Positions 7,470 through 15,419 of a DNA stretch of 64,000 nucleotides are shown piece by piece. Both the position numbers and the translations under genes were made by a program. A model generated the notes under the pieces. It saw only the letters and a program-made list of their open reading frames with translations, did no database searches and was not told where the DNA came from. Each line of letters starts with the position of its first letter. Positions within the stretch are counted from its first letter, which is position 1. Location of the stretch: NCBI RefSeq assembly GCF_016735675.1, contig NZ_JAERSG010000003.1, forward strand, positions 310,001 through 374,000, read 5' to 3'. The DNA comes from Nocardioides baculatus. Its GTDB lineage: Bacteria; Actinomycetota; Actinomycetes; Propionibacteriales; Nocardioidaceae.

Positions 7470-8674
7470 GACGCCGCCCGGACGAGCAGGGACGAGAGCT
7501 GGCCGAGAGCGCCGACGGCAACGGTCGTGTGGGTGTCGCTGCGCACGGCCCGCGGCTCTGCGGCCAGGTCGGCACGGACGAGGAACGAGTCGGCCCCGGA
7601 CGGGAAGTGCGCGACGGCGTGGCGGGACTCGGTCGGGTCGGAGCGGCCGCCGCTCACCACGACCACGAGGCTGGTGCCGCCGGCCTCGGTCGCCACGCGG
7701 ACCCCGGTGTCCTTGAGGGTCCCGCTCCCCTGGTGCACGCGGCATGCCAGGTCGAGCATGATCTGCGGTTCGCGCGTGGTGACGATGTCGTCGCCGCAGC
7801 CGAAGGTGATCTCGTAGTCGTCCGCGAGCGCACGCAGCGCGATTGAGGTGGCGACCGACACCGCGAGCTCGAACTCGTCCTCGCCGGCGTAGGCGCGCGG
7901 TGACGGGTCGAGCAGCACGGTCGCGTGGCTGCGCCGGGTGAGCTGGAACTGGCGGACCAGCAGGGAACCCGCCCGCGCCGTCGACTTCCAGTGGACGTGA
8001 CGCGGGTCGTCGCCGGGGACGTACTCCCGGAGGGCGTGGAAGGAGAGGTCGCTGGCGGCGAGCTTGTTGCTGGCCACCCCCTCGAGGTCGTGGACGATCC
8101 CGGAGGCCAGCGAAGGCAGGGGCGTGATCACCGGCCGCACGTGGAGGACGTGCGTCCCGCTCACCTCGCGACGGCGCCGGAACAGGCCCAGGGGGTCGGT
8201 GCGCACGTGGGTCGCGGGTCCGACCTCGACGACCCCGCGCCGCGTCGTGGGCAGGTCGATCTCCAGCCGCACTGTGCCGTTGCGGGCGCTCGCGGCCGTG
8301 CGTCCGGCTCCGACCGAGCGCCGGGCGCGGCCCTCGCCGAGGGGGACCTCGATCGCCGGCGGCAGCAGCCGCACGCCGCTGCCGCGCAGGTCGACCTGCG
8401 CGGTCGCCGTCTCGCCGACCGTCACCCGCGCCGGTCGGAGCTGGAGGTCCGCGTGCACCGGACGAGGGACGAGCACGACGACCTGCCCGAGCGCGAGGAC
8501 GATCGCCGTCACCGCGGCGAGGAGCAGCAGCTCGGGCCAGTGGTAGCGGTCCCCGACCAGCCAGCTGGTCAGGCCGAGCGTCACGAGGCCCCATCCGGTC
8601 TCGGTGACCCCGCGCCCGGACGCGCCGAGTCGGGAGAGGCCCGCAGTCGACGGTCGGGGCAGGCGGCGTGCCAT
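7466..8674 (-). CDS. DUF58 domain protein
   Basis: A 402-residue membrane-associated DUF58 protein. Two N-terminal membrane segments (about residues 22-65: WGLVTLGLTSWLVG and LLLLAAVTAIVLALGQVVV) precede a beta-rich region. The hallmark DUF58 motif follows, DDPRHVHWKSTARAGSLLVRQF, with a von Willebrand A-like C-terminal part (ATVLLDPSP). In this widespread trio MoxR is the AAA+ chaperone-like partner and DUF58 is thought to work with it at the membrane; the client is unknown. The ATG overlaps the MoxR stop by one base, and the stop overlaps the start of the TgpA-like gene, so all three are translationally coupled. Confidence 0.9.
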   Translation of the reverse strand: MARRLPRPSTAGLSRLGASGRGVTETGWGLVTLGLTSWLVGDRYHWPELLLLAAVTAIVLALGQVVVLVPRPVHADLQLRPARVTVGETATAQVDLRGSGVRLLPPAIEVPLGEGRARRSVGAGRTAASARNGTVRLEIDLPTTRRGVVEVGPATHVRTDPLGLFRRRREVSGTHVLHVRPVITPLPSLASGIVHDLEGVASNKLAASDLSFHALREYVPGDDPRHVHWKSTARAGSLLVRQFQLTRRSHATVLLDPSPRAYAGEDEFELAVSVATSIALRALADDYEITFGCGDDIVTTREPQIMLDLACRVHQGSGTLKDTGVRVATEAGGTSLVVVVSGGRSDPTESRHAVAHFPSGADSFLVRADLAAEPRAVRSDTHTTVAVGALGQLSSLLVRAAS

Positions 8675-9645
8675 CAGCTCCGACCGGTGGGGGCCGACAC
8701 CGACGCGACGACGTCCGCGATGACCGACTCCACCTGCACGTCGGAGAAGGCCGCCTCGGGTCGCAGGATCAGCCGGTGGTTGAGCACGGGCTCGCAGAGC
8801 GAGGCGACGTCCTGCGGCACCACGTGTCCACGCCCGTCCGCGGCGGCCCAGACCTTGGCGACCCGGACCAGCGCCAGCGCGCCGCGCGGCGAGAGCCCGA
8901 CGCGTACGTCCGGGTGCTCGCGAGAGGCCTCGGCCAGACGGCGAACGTAGGTGATGATCGCGTCGTCGACATGGATCGCATCGGCGTGCGCGGCCATCCG
9001 GGTCACGGTGGCGCCGTCGACGACCGGCGAGACCAGGCTGGCTCGGTCGCGGACCTGGCTGCTGCGCAGGAGTGCCTCGGTGGACTCCGCGTCGGGGTAG
9101 CCGACGGACGTCTTGATCAGGAAGCGGTCGAGCTGGGCCTCGGGGAGCCGGTAGGTGCCGGCCTGCTCGATGGGGTTCTGCGTGGCGATGACCATGAAGG
9201 GCTGCGGCACGGAGTGCGTCACGCCGTCCACGGTGACGTGTCCCTCCTCCATCACCTCGAGGAGCGCGGACTGCGTCTTGGGCGACGCGCGGTTGATCTC
9301 GTCGGCGAGCAGGAGGTTGTGGAACACCGCGCCCGGGTGGAAGTCGAAGCGCGAGGCGTGCTGGTCGAAGACCGTCACCCCGGTCACGTCCGAGGGCAGC
9401 AGGTCGGGCGTGAACTGGATCCGCGCGTGCGAGCCCGACATCGTGTTGGCCAGTGCCCGCGCGAGCATCGTCTTGCCCGTGCCCGGGAAGTCCTCGAGCA
9501 GCAGGTGGCCTCCGGCGACGAGGCAGGTCAGGGTGAGCCGCACGACGTGGGTCTTGCCGAGCACGCCCTGCTCGATGTTGCCGACCATCTGCTCGAAGCG
9601 CGTGGCGAAACCGTCGCCGTTCCCCGGGTCCCCCTGCGAGATCAT
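8674..9645 (-). CDS. MoxR-family AAA+ ATPase
   Basis: A 323-residue AAA+ ATPase. Walker A is LLLEDFPGTGKTMLARALA (about residues 48-66), Walker B is LLLADEINRASPKTQSALLE, sensor 1 lies in FMVIATQNP, and the arginine-finger region is RLPEAQLDRF. Length and motif order are typical of MoxR proteins, which act as chaperone-like ATPases maturing partner proteins encoded nearby; here the partners are DUF58 and a TgpA-like protein. It is the first gene of the operon. It is divergent from the methyltransferase at 9721 with 75 bp between them, so the operon promoter should lie there. Confidence 0.93.
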   Translation of the reverse strand: MISQGDPGNGDGFATRFEQMVGNIEQGVLGKTHVVRLTLTCLVAGGHLLLEDFPGTGKTMLARALANTMSGSHARIQFTPDLLPSDVTGVTVFDQHASRFDFHPGAVFHNLLLADEINRASPKTQSALLEVMEEGHVTVDGVTHSVPQPFMVIATQNPIEQAGTYRLPEAQLDRFLIKTSVGYPDAESTEALLRSSQVRDRASLVSPVVDGATVTRMAAHADAIHVDDAIITYVRRLAEASREHPDVRVGLSPRGALALVRVAKVWAAADGRGHVVPQDVASLCEPVLNHRLILRPEAAFSDVQVESVIADVVASVSAPTGRS

Positions 9646-9720
9646 GCGGTGATCCTAGGTGCAGGGCGACGTCCGCGCCGGGTGCCGGCTGACGAGTCGG
9701 CATGCTCTAGCCTCGGCCGC

Positions 9721-10434
9721 GTGGACGAGGACGAGATCCGGAAGTCGGCGCGGCTCGAGCAGCGGCACTGGTGGTACGCCGGCCGGCGCGCCCTCGTCCG
9801 CAAGCTCGTGCGCGGCGTTCCTGTCGGCCGCGCGCTCGACGTCGGCTGCGGCTCGGCCGGCAACACCGCGGTGCTCCGCGACGCGGGCTGGCAGGTCACC
9901 GGGCTGGAGTACTCCCCCGCCGCTGCCGCGCTCGCCCGTTCGCGCGACCTGTCGATCGTTCGCGGCGACGCGCGACGCCTGCCGTTCCCCGACGCCAGCT
10001 TCGACCTGGTGATGTCGACCGACATGTGGGAGCACATCGACGAGGACGACCGGGTCGCCGCCGAGGCCGCCCGCGTGCTGCGCCCCGGCGGCCGACTGCT
10101 GGTCGCGGTCCCGGCCGGCATGGACCTGTGGAGCGGGCACGACGTCGCGCTCGGGCACGTCCGTCGCTACGAGCGCGACGACCTCACCGCACTCGTGGAG
10201 TCGGTCGGCCTCGAGGTCGTCGGCCTCGACTCGTGGAACGTGCTGCTCCGTCCGGTCGCGAAGATGCGTCGCTCGCGCCAGGACGAGAGCGAGAGCGAGA
10301 TGGAGGAGGTGCACCCGCTCGTCAACGCGGGCCTGCGCGCCGCCGTCGCCCTCGAGTCGGTCCTGCCCGTGACGCAGCGACGGGGGATCAGCCTGGTGCT
10401 CCGGGCTCGCAAGCCCTCGGCACCTCGAGGCTGA
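9721..10434 (+). CDS. Class I SAM-dependent methyltransferase
   Basis: A 237-residue type-11 methyltransferase starting at GTG. The N-terminus ARLEQRHWWYAGRRALV is characteristic of a group of methyltransferases often found near glycan-synthesis genes. Motif I is ALDVGCGSAGNTAVL (about residues 39-53), followed by VTGLEYSP and GDARRLPFPDASFDLVMSTDMWEHI, then EAARVLRPGGRLLVAVP. The end is rich in Arg and Ser/Glu (SRQDESESEMEE). The substrate is unknown; the neighbouring 11.5-24.5 kb locus makes a lipid- or sugar-linked substrate plausible, but that is inference. It is the only plus-strand gene between 5.2 and 21.4 kb. Confidence 0.87.
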   Translation: MDEDEIRKSARLEQRHWWYAGRRALVRKLVRGVPVGRALDVGCGSAGNTAVLRDAGWQVTGLEYSPAAAALARSRDLSIVRGDARRLPFPDASFDLVMSTDMWEHIDEDDRVAAEAARVLRPGGRLLVAVPAGMDLWSGHDVALGHVRRYERDDLTALVESVGLEVVGLDSWNVLLRPVAKMRRSRQDESESEMEEVHPLVNAGLRAAVALESVLPVTQRRGISLVLRARKPSAPRG

Positions 10435-10466
10435 TCCCCCGTCGTCGACGAAGGTCGTAGGCCGGC

Positions 10467-11405
10467 TCAGGCGGTGGTGGTCTCCTGCTCCTTGCGGCGT
10501 CCCAGCAGGATGCCGAGGCCGAGCAGGACCACGCCGAGGAGGCCGGCGACGATCGGTGCGGTCGTCCGCGCGAGACCGAGCTGGCTGCCCTTGCCGCCGA
10601 GGTCGTCGACGTTGGCGGCAACGGTCTCGTCGGTGTACTCGAGGTTGGCGTCGGTGGCCGTCACGCGGTCCTCGCCGTCGTAGGCGAGCGCGGTGACGGT
10701 GTGCTCGTTGCGGTCGACGACCGCGCCGGTCTCGGGCTCCACCCACAGCGTCTTGTCGTTGGTGTACATCGTCTCGGCCATGAGGGTGTCCTCGTCCTCG
10801 CCCAGGATCGAGCCGGGGACCTCACGCTCACCGACCTGGGTGCGCGGGACGCTCGACTCGAACTTGTAGACCTTGAGGCCGTCGATCTCGTCCTCCTCGA
10901 CGAACTTCATGTCGACGGTCTCGCCGAGCGTGCCGTCCCACCACTGGTAGGTCTTCTGCTGGGTGTTGAACGGCATCTTGTAGATCTGGCCCTCGCGGTT
11001 GGCCGCCTGGCGGTCGCCCTCGGTGGTCTCGGTGTAGGCGTCGCAGCAGTTGACGGCCGCGCCGGACGTGGCGTCGAAGGCGGCGCGCTCCTGGCTGCGG
11101 GAGATGATCGTGCCGTCGGAGGCGCGGATCGAGGTCGAGCCGTACCAGACGCGGATGTTGTCGCCGGCCTCCTCGGTGGCCTCGACGTCACCGAGGGTCT
11201 GGTTCTCGACCGACAGGTCGGTGTTCTCCTCGGTGAGCGTGCCGGTGTTGAAGAAGGTGGCTCCCTCGGCCTGGAGCTTGGTGACGCTGTTCTGGTTCTC
11301 CGGCGCCACCGCGAGCTTCGGGTAGGCGTAGAAGCGCACCATCAGCGCGGCCACGATCAGAAAGCAGCCCACGCCCACCAGAAGGGGTCCCAGGATCCGT
11401 CGCAT
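10467..11405 (-). CDS. DUF3068 (PorA-family-named) membrane-anchored protein
   Basis: A 312-residue protein of the DUF3068 type, found mainly in actinomycetes. One N-terminal membrane segment (about residues 7-27, LLVGVGCFLIVAALMVRF), then YAYPKLAVAPENQ, an extracytoplasmic beta-rich domain rich in acidic residues and Thr, a C-terminal membrane segment (IVAGLLGVVLLGLGILLG), and the short cytoplasmic tail RRKEQETTTA. Databases name the family after a mycolate-bacterial porin, but the two-anchor topology does not by itself indicate a pore. An AGGGAG Shine-Dalgarno lies about 11 nt before the ATG. It follows the glycan operon in the same direction across a 96-bp gap that contains a 10-bp perfect palindrome (aacagctgtt, 11469-11478). 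Function unknown. Confidence 0.8.
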   Translation of the reverse strand: MRRILGPLLVGVGCFLIVAALMVRFYAYPKLAVAPENQNSVTKLQAEGATFFNTGTLTEENTDLSVENQTLGDVEATEEAGDNIRVWYGSTSIRASDGTIISRSQERAAFDATSGAAVNCCDAYTETTEGDRQAANREGQIYKMPFNTQQKTYQWWDGTLGETVDMKFVEEDEIDGLKVYKFESSVPRTQVGEREVPGSILGEDEDTLMAETMYTNDKTLWVEPETGAVVDRNEHTVTALAYDGEDRVTATDANLEYTDETVAANVDDLGGKGSQLGLARTTAPIVAGLLGVVLLGLGILLGRRKEQETTTA

Positions 11406-11501
11406 GTGTCTTAGTTCTCCCTCTTGAGTGCCTGCCCACCGCAGAACGAGCGACAGGGTAGCAGCGGGAACAGCTGTTGAGAGCCGGTCACGCGCATCTT
11501 G

Positions 11502-12680
11502 TTACGAACCAGTAGAACTCGGCGGTAGCCCACGACCGGAGCGGGCCGCGACGGTCGCTGCCACCGCCTCGTCGTGCATCCGGTCCCAGGTGAAGCGGGC
11601 CGCCCACTCGCGGCACCGCTGGGCGTACGACGCCTGCTGCGCCGGGTCGTCGAGCAGGGCGATCGCGGACCGCACCTCGTCGGCCAGCACCGCCGTCAGG
11701 TCGTCACCGTCCGGACGGACCAGCCAGCCCGTGCTGCCGTCCACGACCGAGTCACGCAGGCCCGGAACGTCGCGTCCGACCGTGGGGATGCCGTGCGCGG
11801 CGGCGTCGATCACGACCTGCCCCCACCCCTCCACGTCGGAGGCGCAGACGTGCAACCCGCAGCCCCCGAGGACACGGTCCATCTCGTCGTCGGAGAGGTA
11901 GCCGTGGACGGTGACCAGGTCGCTCACGCCGAGCTCCTCGATGGTGGCCACGACCGACTCCCGGTCTGGACCACGGCCGACGATGTCGAGGTGGAGCCCC
12001 GGCACCTCGTCACGCAGCGCAGCGAGCGCCCGGACCACGGTGTCGACGCGCTTGTGCGGGACGAGGCGGCCGAGCACGAGGATGCGCCGCGGGTCACCCG
12101 GCCCGCTCGAGGCGCGGGTCGCGGCCGACGAGCCGTTCTCGAGGATGCCGATCGGGGTGCGCCAGCCGAGCTCGCGCCGCATCTCGTCCGCCGTCGAGCG
12201 CGAGACGGCGTACGTCGGCACGCGCCGGTAGACCCGCGGCATCAGCCAGCCCTCGAGCCACCGCCCGAGCGTGCTCATCGGCGGTGAGAAGTAGGTGCGG
12301 AACTGCTCCATGTGCACGTGGTGCACGAGCAGGACGACGGCCGTCCGGCGCGCCACGAACAGGGGCGAGAACGCGGGGATCCCGCACTCGGGGTCGATCA
12401 CGACGTCGAGACGGCGCCGTCGGCGTAGCAGCTGCCAGACGACCCACGGGTAGAAGGTGAGCGCTCCCCCGCCGCGGCGGATCGGGATGCCGTCGCGGTG
12501 GTCGTTGGCGGTCTGGCCCTCGTCCCGGGCGGTGAGGAACTCGACGTCGGCGCCGGCCGTGGACAGCGCCTTGGCGTACTCCCAGGCGTAGCGCTCGGAC
12601 CCACCCGCGAGCGCGTGGTCCAGGTCGCGCCAGTTGATCACCACGGCCCTGGCCCCGGACAGGCCAGGAGCGTCAGGCAT
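11502..12680 (-). CDS. Family 4 glycosyltransferase
   Basis: A 392-residue GT-B fold glycosyltransferase with a GT4-type C-terminal domain. The N-domain starts ARAVVINWRDLDHALAGGSERYAWEYAKAL, the acceptor-side glycine-rich entry of the family. The C-domain begins at RRILVLGRLVPHKRVDTVVRAL (about residue 200), continues with LDIVGRGPD, then has the nucleotide-sugar binding signature CASDVEGWGQVVIDAAAHGIPTVG. The protein is soluble, with no membrane segments, so it would act at the cytoplasmic face. It is the last gene of the glycan operon. Its ATG overlaps the end of the upstream GT2 gene by 8 bp (stop of GT2 at 12673). Confidence 0.9.
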   Translation of the reverse strand: MPDAPGLSGARAVVINWRDLDHALAGGSERYAWEYAKALSTAGADVEFLTARDEGQTANDHRDGIPIRRGGGALTFYPWVVWQLLRRRRRLDVVIDPECGIPAFSPLFVARRTAVVLLVHHVHMEQFRTYFSPPMSTLGRWLEGWLMPRVYRRVPTYAVSRSTADEMRRELGWRTPIGILENGSSAATRASSGPGDPRRILVLGRLVPHKRVDTVVRALAALRDEVPGLHLDIVGRGPDRESVVATIEELGVSDLVTVHGYLSDDEMDRVLGGCGLHVCASDVEGWGQVVIDAAAHGIPTVGRDVPGLRDSVVDGSTGWLVRPDGDDLTAVLADEVRSAIALLDDPAQQASYAQRCREWAARFTWDRMHDEAVAATVAARSGRGLPPSSTGS

Positions 12681-13482
12681 CCAGCGCCAGGTCCGCGATC
12701 GGCGTCTCGTGCAGCGGGTGCGGAGCTGCGTGGACCAGCGGCGTGACGGTCGCGGTGCGCGACGCCCGACGGAGGATGAGGCCGATCTGGGCAAGCTCAC
12801 GGAAGGACTCCACGCCGTGGCGCGCCGGGCTGAAGGTCGAGCCCGGCACGTCGACCCAGGTCACCGGGAACTCCGCGACCCGGGCGCCGTGCAGGTGCGC
12901 GCGCCCGAGGACCTCGACGTCGAAGGAGAAGCCGTCGATGCGGGTGTCGGCCCAGATCTCCCGGGCGAGCCGGCCCCGGAACATCTTGAAGCCGCACTGC
13001 GTGTCGCGGATGCCCGGGACCAGTCGGGCGGTGGACCAGCGGTAGACCGCGGCACCGCGCTCGCGCAGGGCGCTGTGGCGCATCATCGTCACCGAGCCGG
13101 TGACGGCCCGCGAGCCGATCGCGACGTCGGCGTCCCCACCCTCGATGAGGGAGACGGCGGTCGCCAGGGCCTCGAAGCTGGTGGCGCCGTCGGCGTCGAC
13201 GAAGCCGACCAGGTCGGCGGTCGTGGCGAGCATGCCGGCGCGGACGGCCGCACCCTTGCCGGGACGCGCGCAGTGCACGACCGTGACCGGCAGGTCAGGG
13301 GTCGAGAGCGCGCGGGCGACGTCGGCCGTGCCGTCGGTGCTGGCGTTGTCGACCACGATGACCTCGACACCACTCCACGACGGCGCGTCGGTGCGCAGCC
13401 AGGTGGCGAGGAGCTCGATCGTGCTCGGCAGTCGTGCGGCCTCGTTGAAGGCGGGGACGACGATCTGGAGGGAGGAGATCAC
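12673..13482 (-). CDS. Family 2 glycosyltransferase, polyprenyl-phosphate sugar synthase type
   Basis: A 269-residue GT-A fold GT2 enzyme of the dolichyl/polyprenyl-phosphate hexosyltransferase subgroup. The nucleotide-sugar entry is QIVVPAFNEAARLPSTIELL. The DxD-equivalent is VGFVDADGATS, and the subgroup marker is RDTQCGFKMFRG, typical of Alg5/Dpm1-like enzymes. VEVLGRAHLHGARVAEFPVTW completes the domain. It would attach a sugar to polyprenyl phosphate at the cytoplasmic face, supplying the lipid-linked donor used by GT-C enzymes such as those encoded upstream. The GTG start at 13482 places the first strand at residue 5; upstream in-frame codons lack family conservation. It lies 37 bp downstream of the DUF2613 gene. 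Confidence 0.9.
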   Translation of the reverse strand: MISSLQIVVPAFNEAARLPSTIELLATWLRTDAPSWSGVEVIVVDNASTDGTADVARALSTPDLPVTVVHCARPGKGAAVRAGMLATTADLVGFVDADGATSFEALATAVSLIEGGDADVAIGSRAVTGSVTMMRHSALRERGAAVYRWSTARLVPGIRDTQCGFKMFRGRLAREIWADTRIDGFSFDVEVLGRAHLHGARVAEFPVTWVDVPGSTFSPARHGVESFRELAQIGLILRRASRTATVTPLVHAAPHPLHETPIADLALDA

Positions 13483-13519
13483 GATGTGCGGGGGTGCCGC
13501 GGTGAGCCGGCGGCGCCGG

Positions 13520-13660
13520 TCACTCGTCCGAGTATCCGCCGAGCGACGACTTCGGCACCGGGTCGCCGGCGGTCGCGGACTGGACCGCGTTGACGCCACC
13601 GACGGAGACGACCATCGCCGCCACGAGGCCACAGGCACCAGAGATAACGCTGCTGTTCAA
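13520..13660 (-). CDS. Small DUF2613-like membrane/secreted protein
   Basis: A 46-residue protein starting at TTG. The TTG has a well-placed GGGAG five to six bases upstream, and no ATG or GTG gives a shorter match to the family. It has a single hydrophobic segment (SGACGLVAAMVVSVGGVNAV, residues 8-27) and a polar tail ending PKSSLGGYSDE. It resembles DUF2613 proteins. In Mycobacterium tuberculosis such a protein (Rv0236A) lies directly beside aftD (Rv0236c), and here too it sits in the operon of an AftD-like gene, which supports the call despite its size. Probable role: a small partner or stabiliser of the glycan-synthesis membrane machinery; this is inferred from conserved neighbourhood only. 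Confidence 0.7.
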   Translation of the reverse strand: MNSSVISGACGLVAAMVVSVGGVNAVQSATAGDPVPKSSLGGYSDE

Positions 13661-13700
13661 GACTTCTCCCAGGGATGTGCGGCGATTTGTTACTCCGCGG

Positions 13701-15419
13701 TCATGTTCGAGCGGGAGCATACCGCCCACGCCGGAGATGCACTACCGAAACGCCGACCAGGCTGAGGACGACCACGGCGTCGCCGCCCAGGACGGCCCAC
13801 CGCCGCCATGGCCGGTCGTCCTGTGGGGCGGCACCCGTCGGCTCACTGAGGTCGACGAGCGTGAGCCCTGCGGTGTCGACCACGACCTCGCCCGGCGGGA
13901 CGGCGTACGACGCCGGGAGCGGCTTCTCGACGAGCACCCACCGGACGCCGAGGTCGGACAGCGCGGCGCCCGGATCGGCGCTGTCGAGGGCGACCGTGAC
14001 CTCACCCAGCCGCGCGTCCTCGCCCGGCAGGACGTCGTCGTCGAGCACGATCCGGTCGTCGACGAGCACGTCGCCGGGGAGCAGGCGCGGGGCGGGGTCG
14101 AGCGTCGCGCGTCCGTCGTTCCACCCGAACCGCCGGTAGCTCCCCTCCCACGGCAGCACCACCGTCGAGCCGGGTCCGGCGCCCGCCAGCTCGTCGGCCA
14201 CCTCCTGCCACTCACCGGGGAAGGTCACGGGGCGCAGGTCGCCGGTCAGCCCCCACGCGGCACTCGGGAGGAGGAGCAGGGGCGCGACGACCAGGGTGCC
14301 GGCCGCGACCACCAGGCCCTCGCGGCCGTGGGACGCCCGCCGGTGCAGCCCGGACACGGCGGCGGCGAGGCCCACGGAGAGCGGCAGGGCGAGTGGAGCG
14401 AGGAACCGGTGCGAGTCCCGGAACATCGAGAGCCCGGGGACCACGTCGGCCGCGGAGGTGAACGCCCCGGGCAGGTAGGCCGGGCCGACGCACAGGACGA
14501 CCGCCACCGCCCCCACGGCGAGCAGGCTGCTGCCCATGCGGCGGGACCCTCCCGAGCGCACCAGCCCGGCGACGGCGACGGCCGACAGCGCCACCGCGAG
14601 CAGCACGACGAGGACGGCACCGCGCTCGCCGGGGACCACGCTCACCTTCCAGATGCCACCCAGCGACAGCACGCTGGGCACGAGCCCGAGCGCCGACTCC
14701 CCCACGGCCCGGAAGGACTCGAAGCCCGGCCCCGGGGCGAGGTCGACGCCGTCACCCAGGGTGAGCGCCGGCACCGCCCACGGGAGGTTGGCGACGACCG
14801 CGCAGGCCGCCAGCGTGGCGAGCGACCGCGCCGTGCGTGCTGCGAGCACGACCACGGCCGCGACGAGGACGGCGGTGACACCGCTCGAGGGGCTGCAGAT
14901 CGCGCTGCCCACCAGCAGGACGAAGAGGCCGCCCCAGCGGGACGCATCGTCGCGCAGCCGCCACGCGGCCAGCACCACCCACGGCAGCAGGGCATAGCCG
15001 GCGACGGTCGCCCACTGGCCGATGGACAGCCGCTCGACGACCCAGGGGTTCCAGAGGAAGAGGGTGGTCGCAGCGGCCACACCCCACACCGACGCGTCGA
15101 CCACCGAACGCGACAGCCGGGCGATGCCCCACCCACCGACGACGAACGAGGCGAGCAGGAGCGCCTTCTGGAGCAGTCCGCCCGGGACGACGTACGTCGC
15201 CAGGGAGACGAGCGCGTCCATGGGCACCGCCCGTGGGATGCCGCCGTCGAGGCCGAGCCACGCGTCCTTCCACGGCTGGTGCGGGACGAACACCATGTCG
15301 CCACGCAGGACCGTCCCGGGCCACAGCAGCGCCGGACCGAGGAGCAGGACCGCCACGACCAGGCTGACCGCGAGACCGACGACCTGGGGCGCACGCCCGC
15401 CCCGGCCGCCGTGGCTCAC
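13701..15419 (-). CDS. Polytopic membrane protein of the glycan locus
   Basis: A 572-residue protein with about ten predicted membrane segments, from AVSLVVAVLLLGPALLW near the N-terminus to AVLGGDAVVVLSLVGVSVV close to the C-terminus, with a periplasmic-type beta-rich stretch in between. The region after the first segment reads FVPHQPWKDAWLGLDGGIPR and is followed by DALVSLATYVVPGGLLQKAL, reminiscent of the start of large AftD-type and other GT-C proteins, but I could not place a full GT-C signature. No family name is offered. The GTG start overlaps the stop of the preceding gene (GTGA at 15416-15419). Its role is most likely in lipid-linked glycan assembly outside the membrane; confidence in that role is modest. 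Confidence 0.75.
   Translation of the reverse strand: MSHGGRGGRAPQVVGLAVSLVVAVLLLGPALLWPGTVLRGDMVFVPHQPWKDAWLGLDGGIPRAVPMDALVSLATYVVPGGLLQKALLLASFVVGGWGIARLSRSVVDASVWGVAAATTLFLWNPWVVERLSIGQWATVAGYALLPWVVLAAWRLRDDASRWGGLFVLLVGSAICSPSSGVTAVLVAAVVVLAARTARSLATLAACAVVANLPWAVPALTLGDGVDLAPGPGFESFRAVGESALGLVPSVLSLGGIWKVSVVPGERGAVLVVLLAVALSAVAVAGLVRSGGSRRMGSSLLAVGAVAVVLCVGPAYLPGAFTSAADVVPGLSMFRDSHRFLAPLALPLSVGLAAAVSGLHRRASHGREGLVVAAGTLVVAPLLLLPSAAWGLTGDLRPVTFPGEWQEVADELAGAGPGSTVVLPWEGSYRRFGWNDGRATLDPAPRLLPGDVLVDDRIVLDDDVLPGEDARLGEVTVALDSADPGAALSDLGVRWVLVEKPLPASYAVPPGEVVVDTAGLTLVDLSEPTGAAPQDDRPWRRWAVLGGDAVVVLSLVGVSVVHLRRGRYAPART

Noticed and set aside
5970..7846. Plus-strand open frames opposite the TgpA-like and DUF58 genes
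   Set aside because: His/Arg/Gly-rich shadow translations with no motif; the minus-strand operon explains the region.
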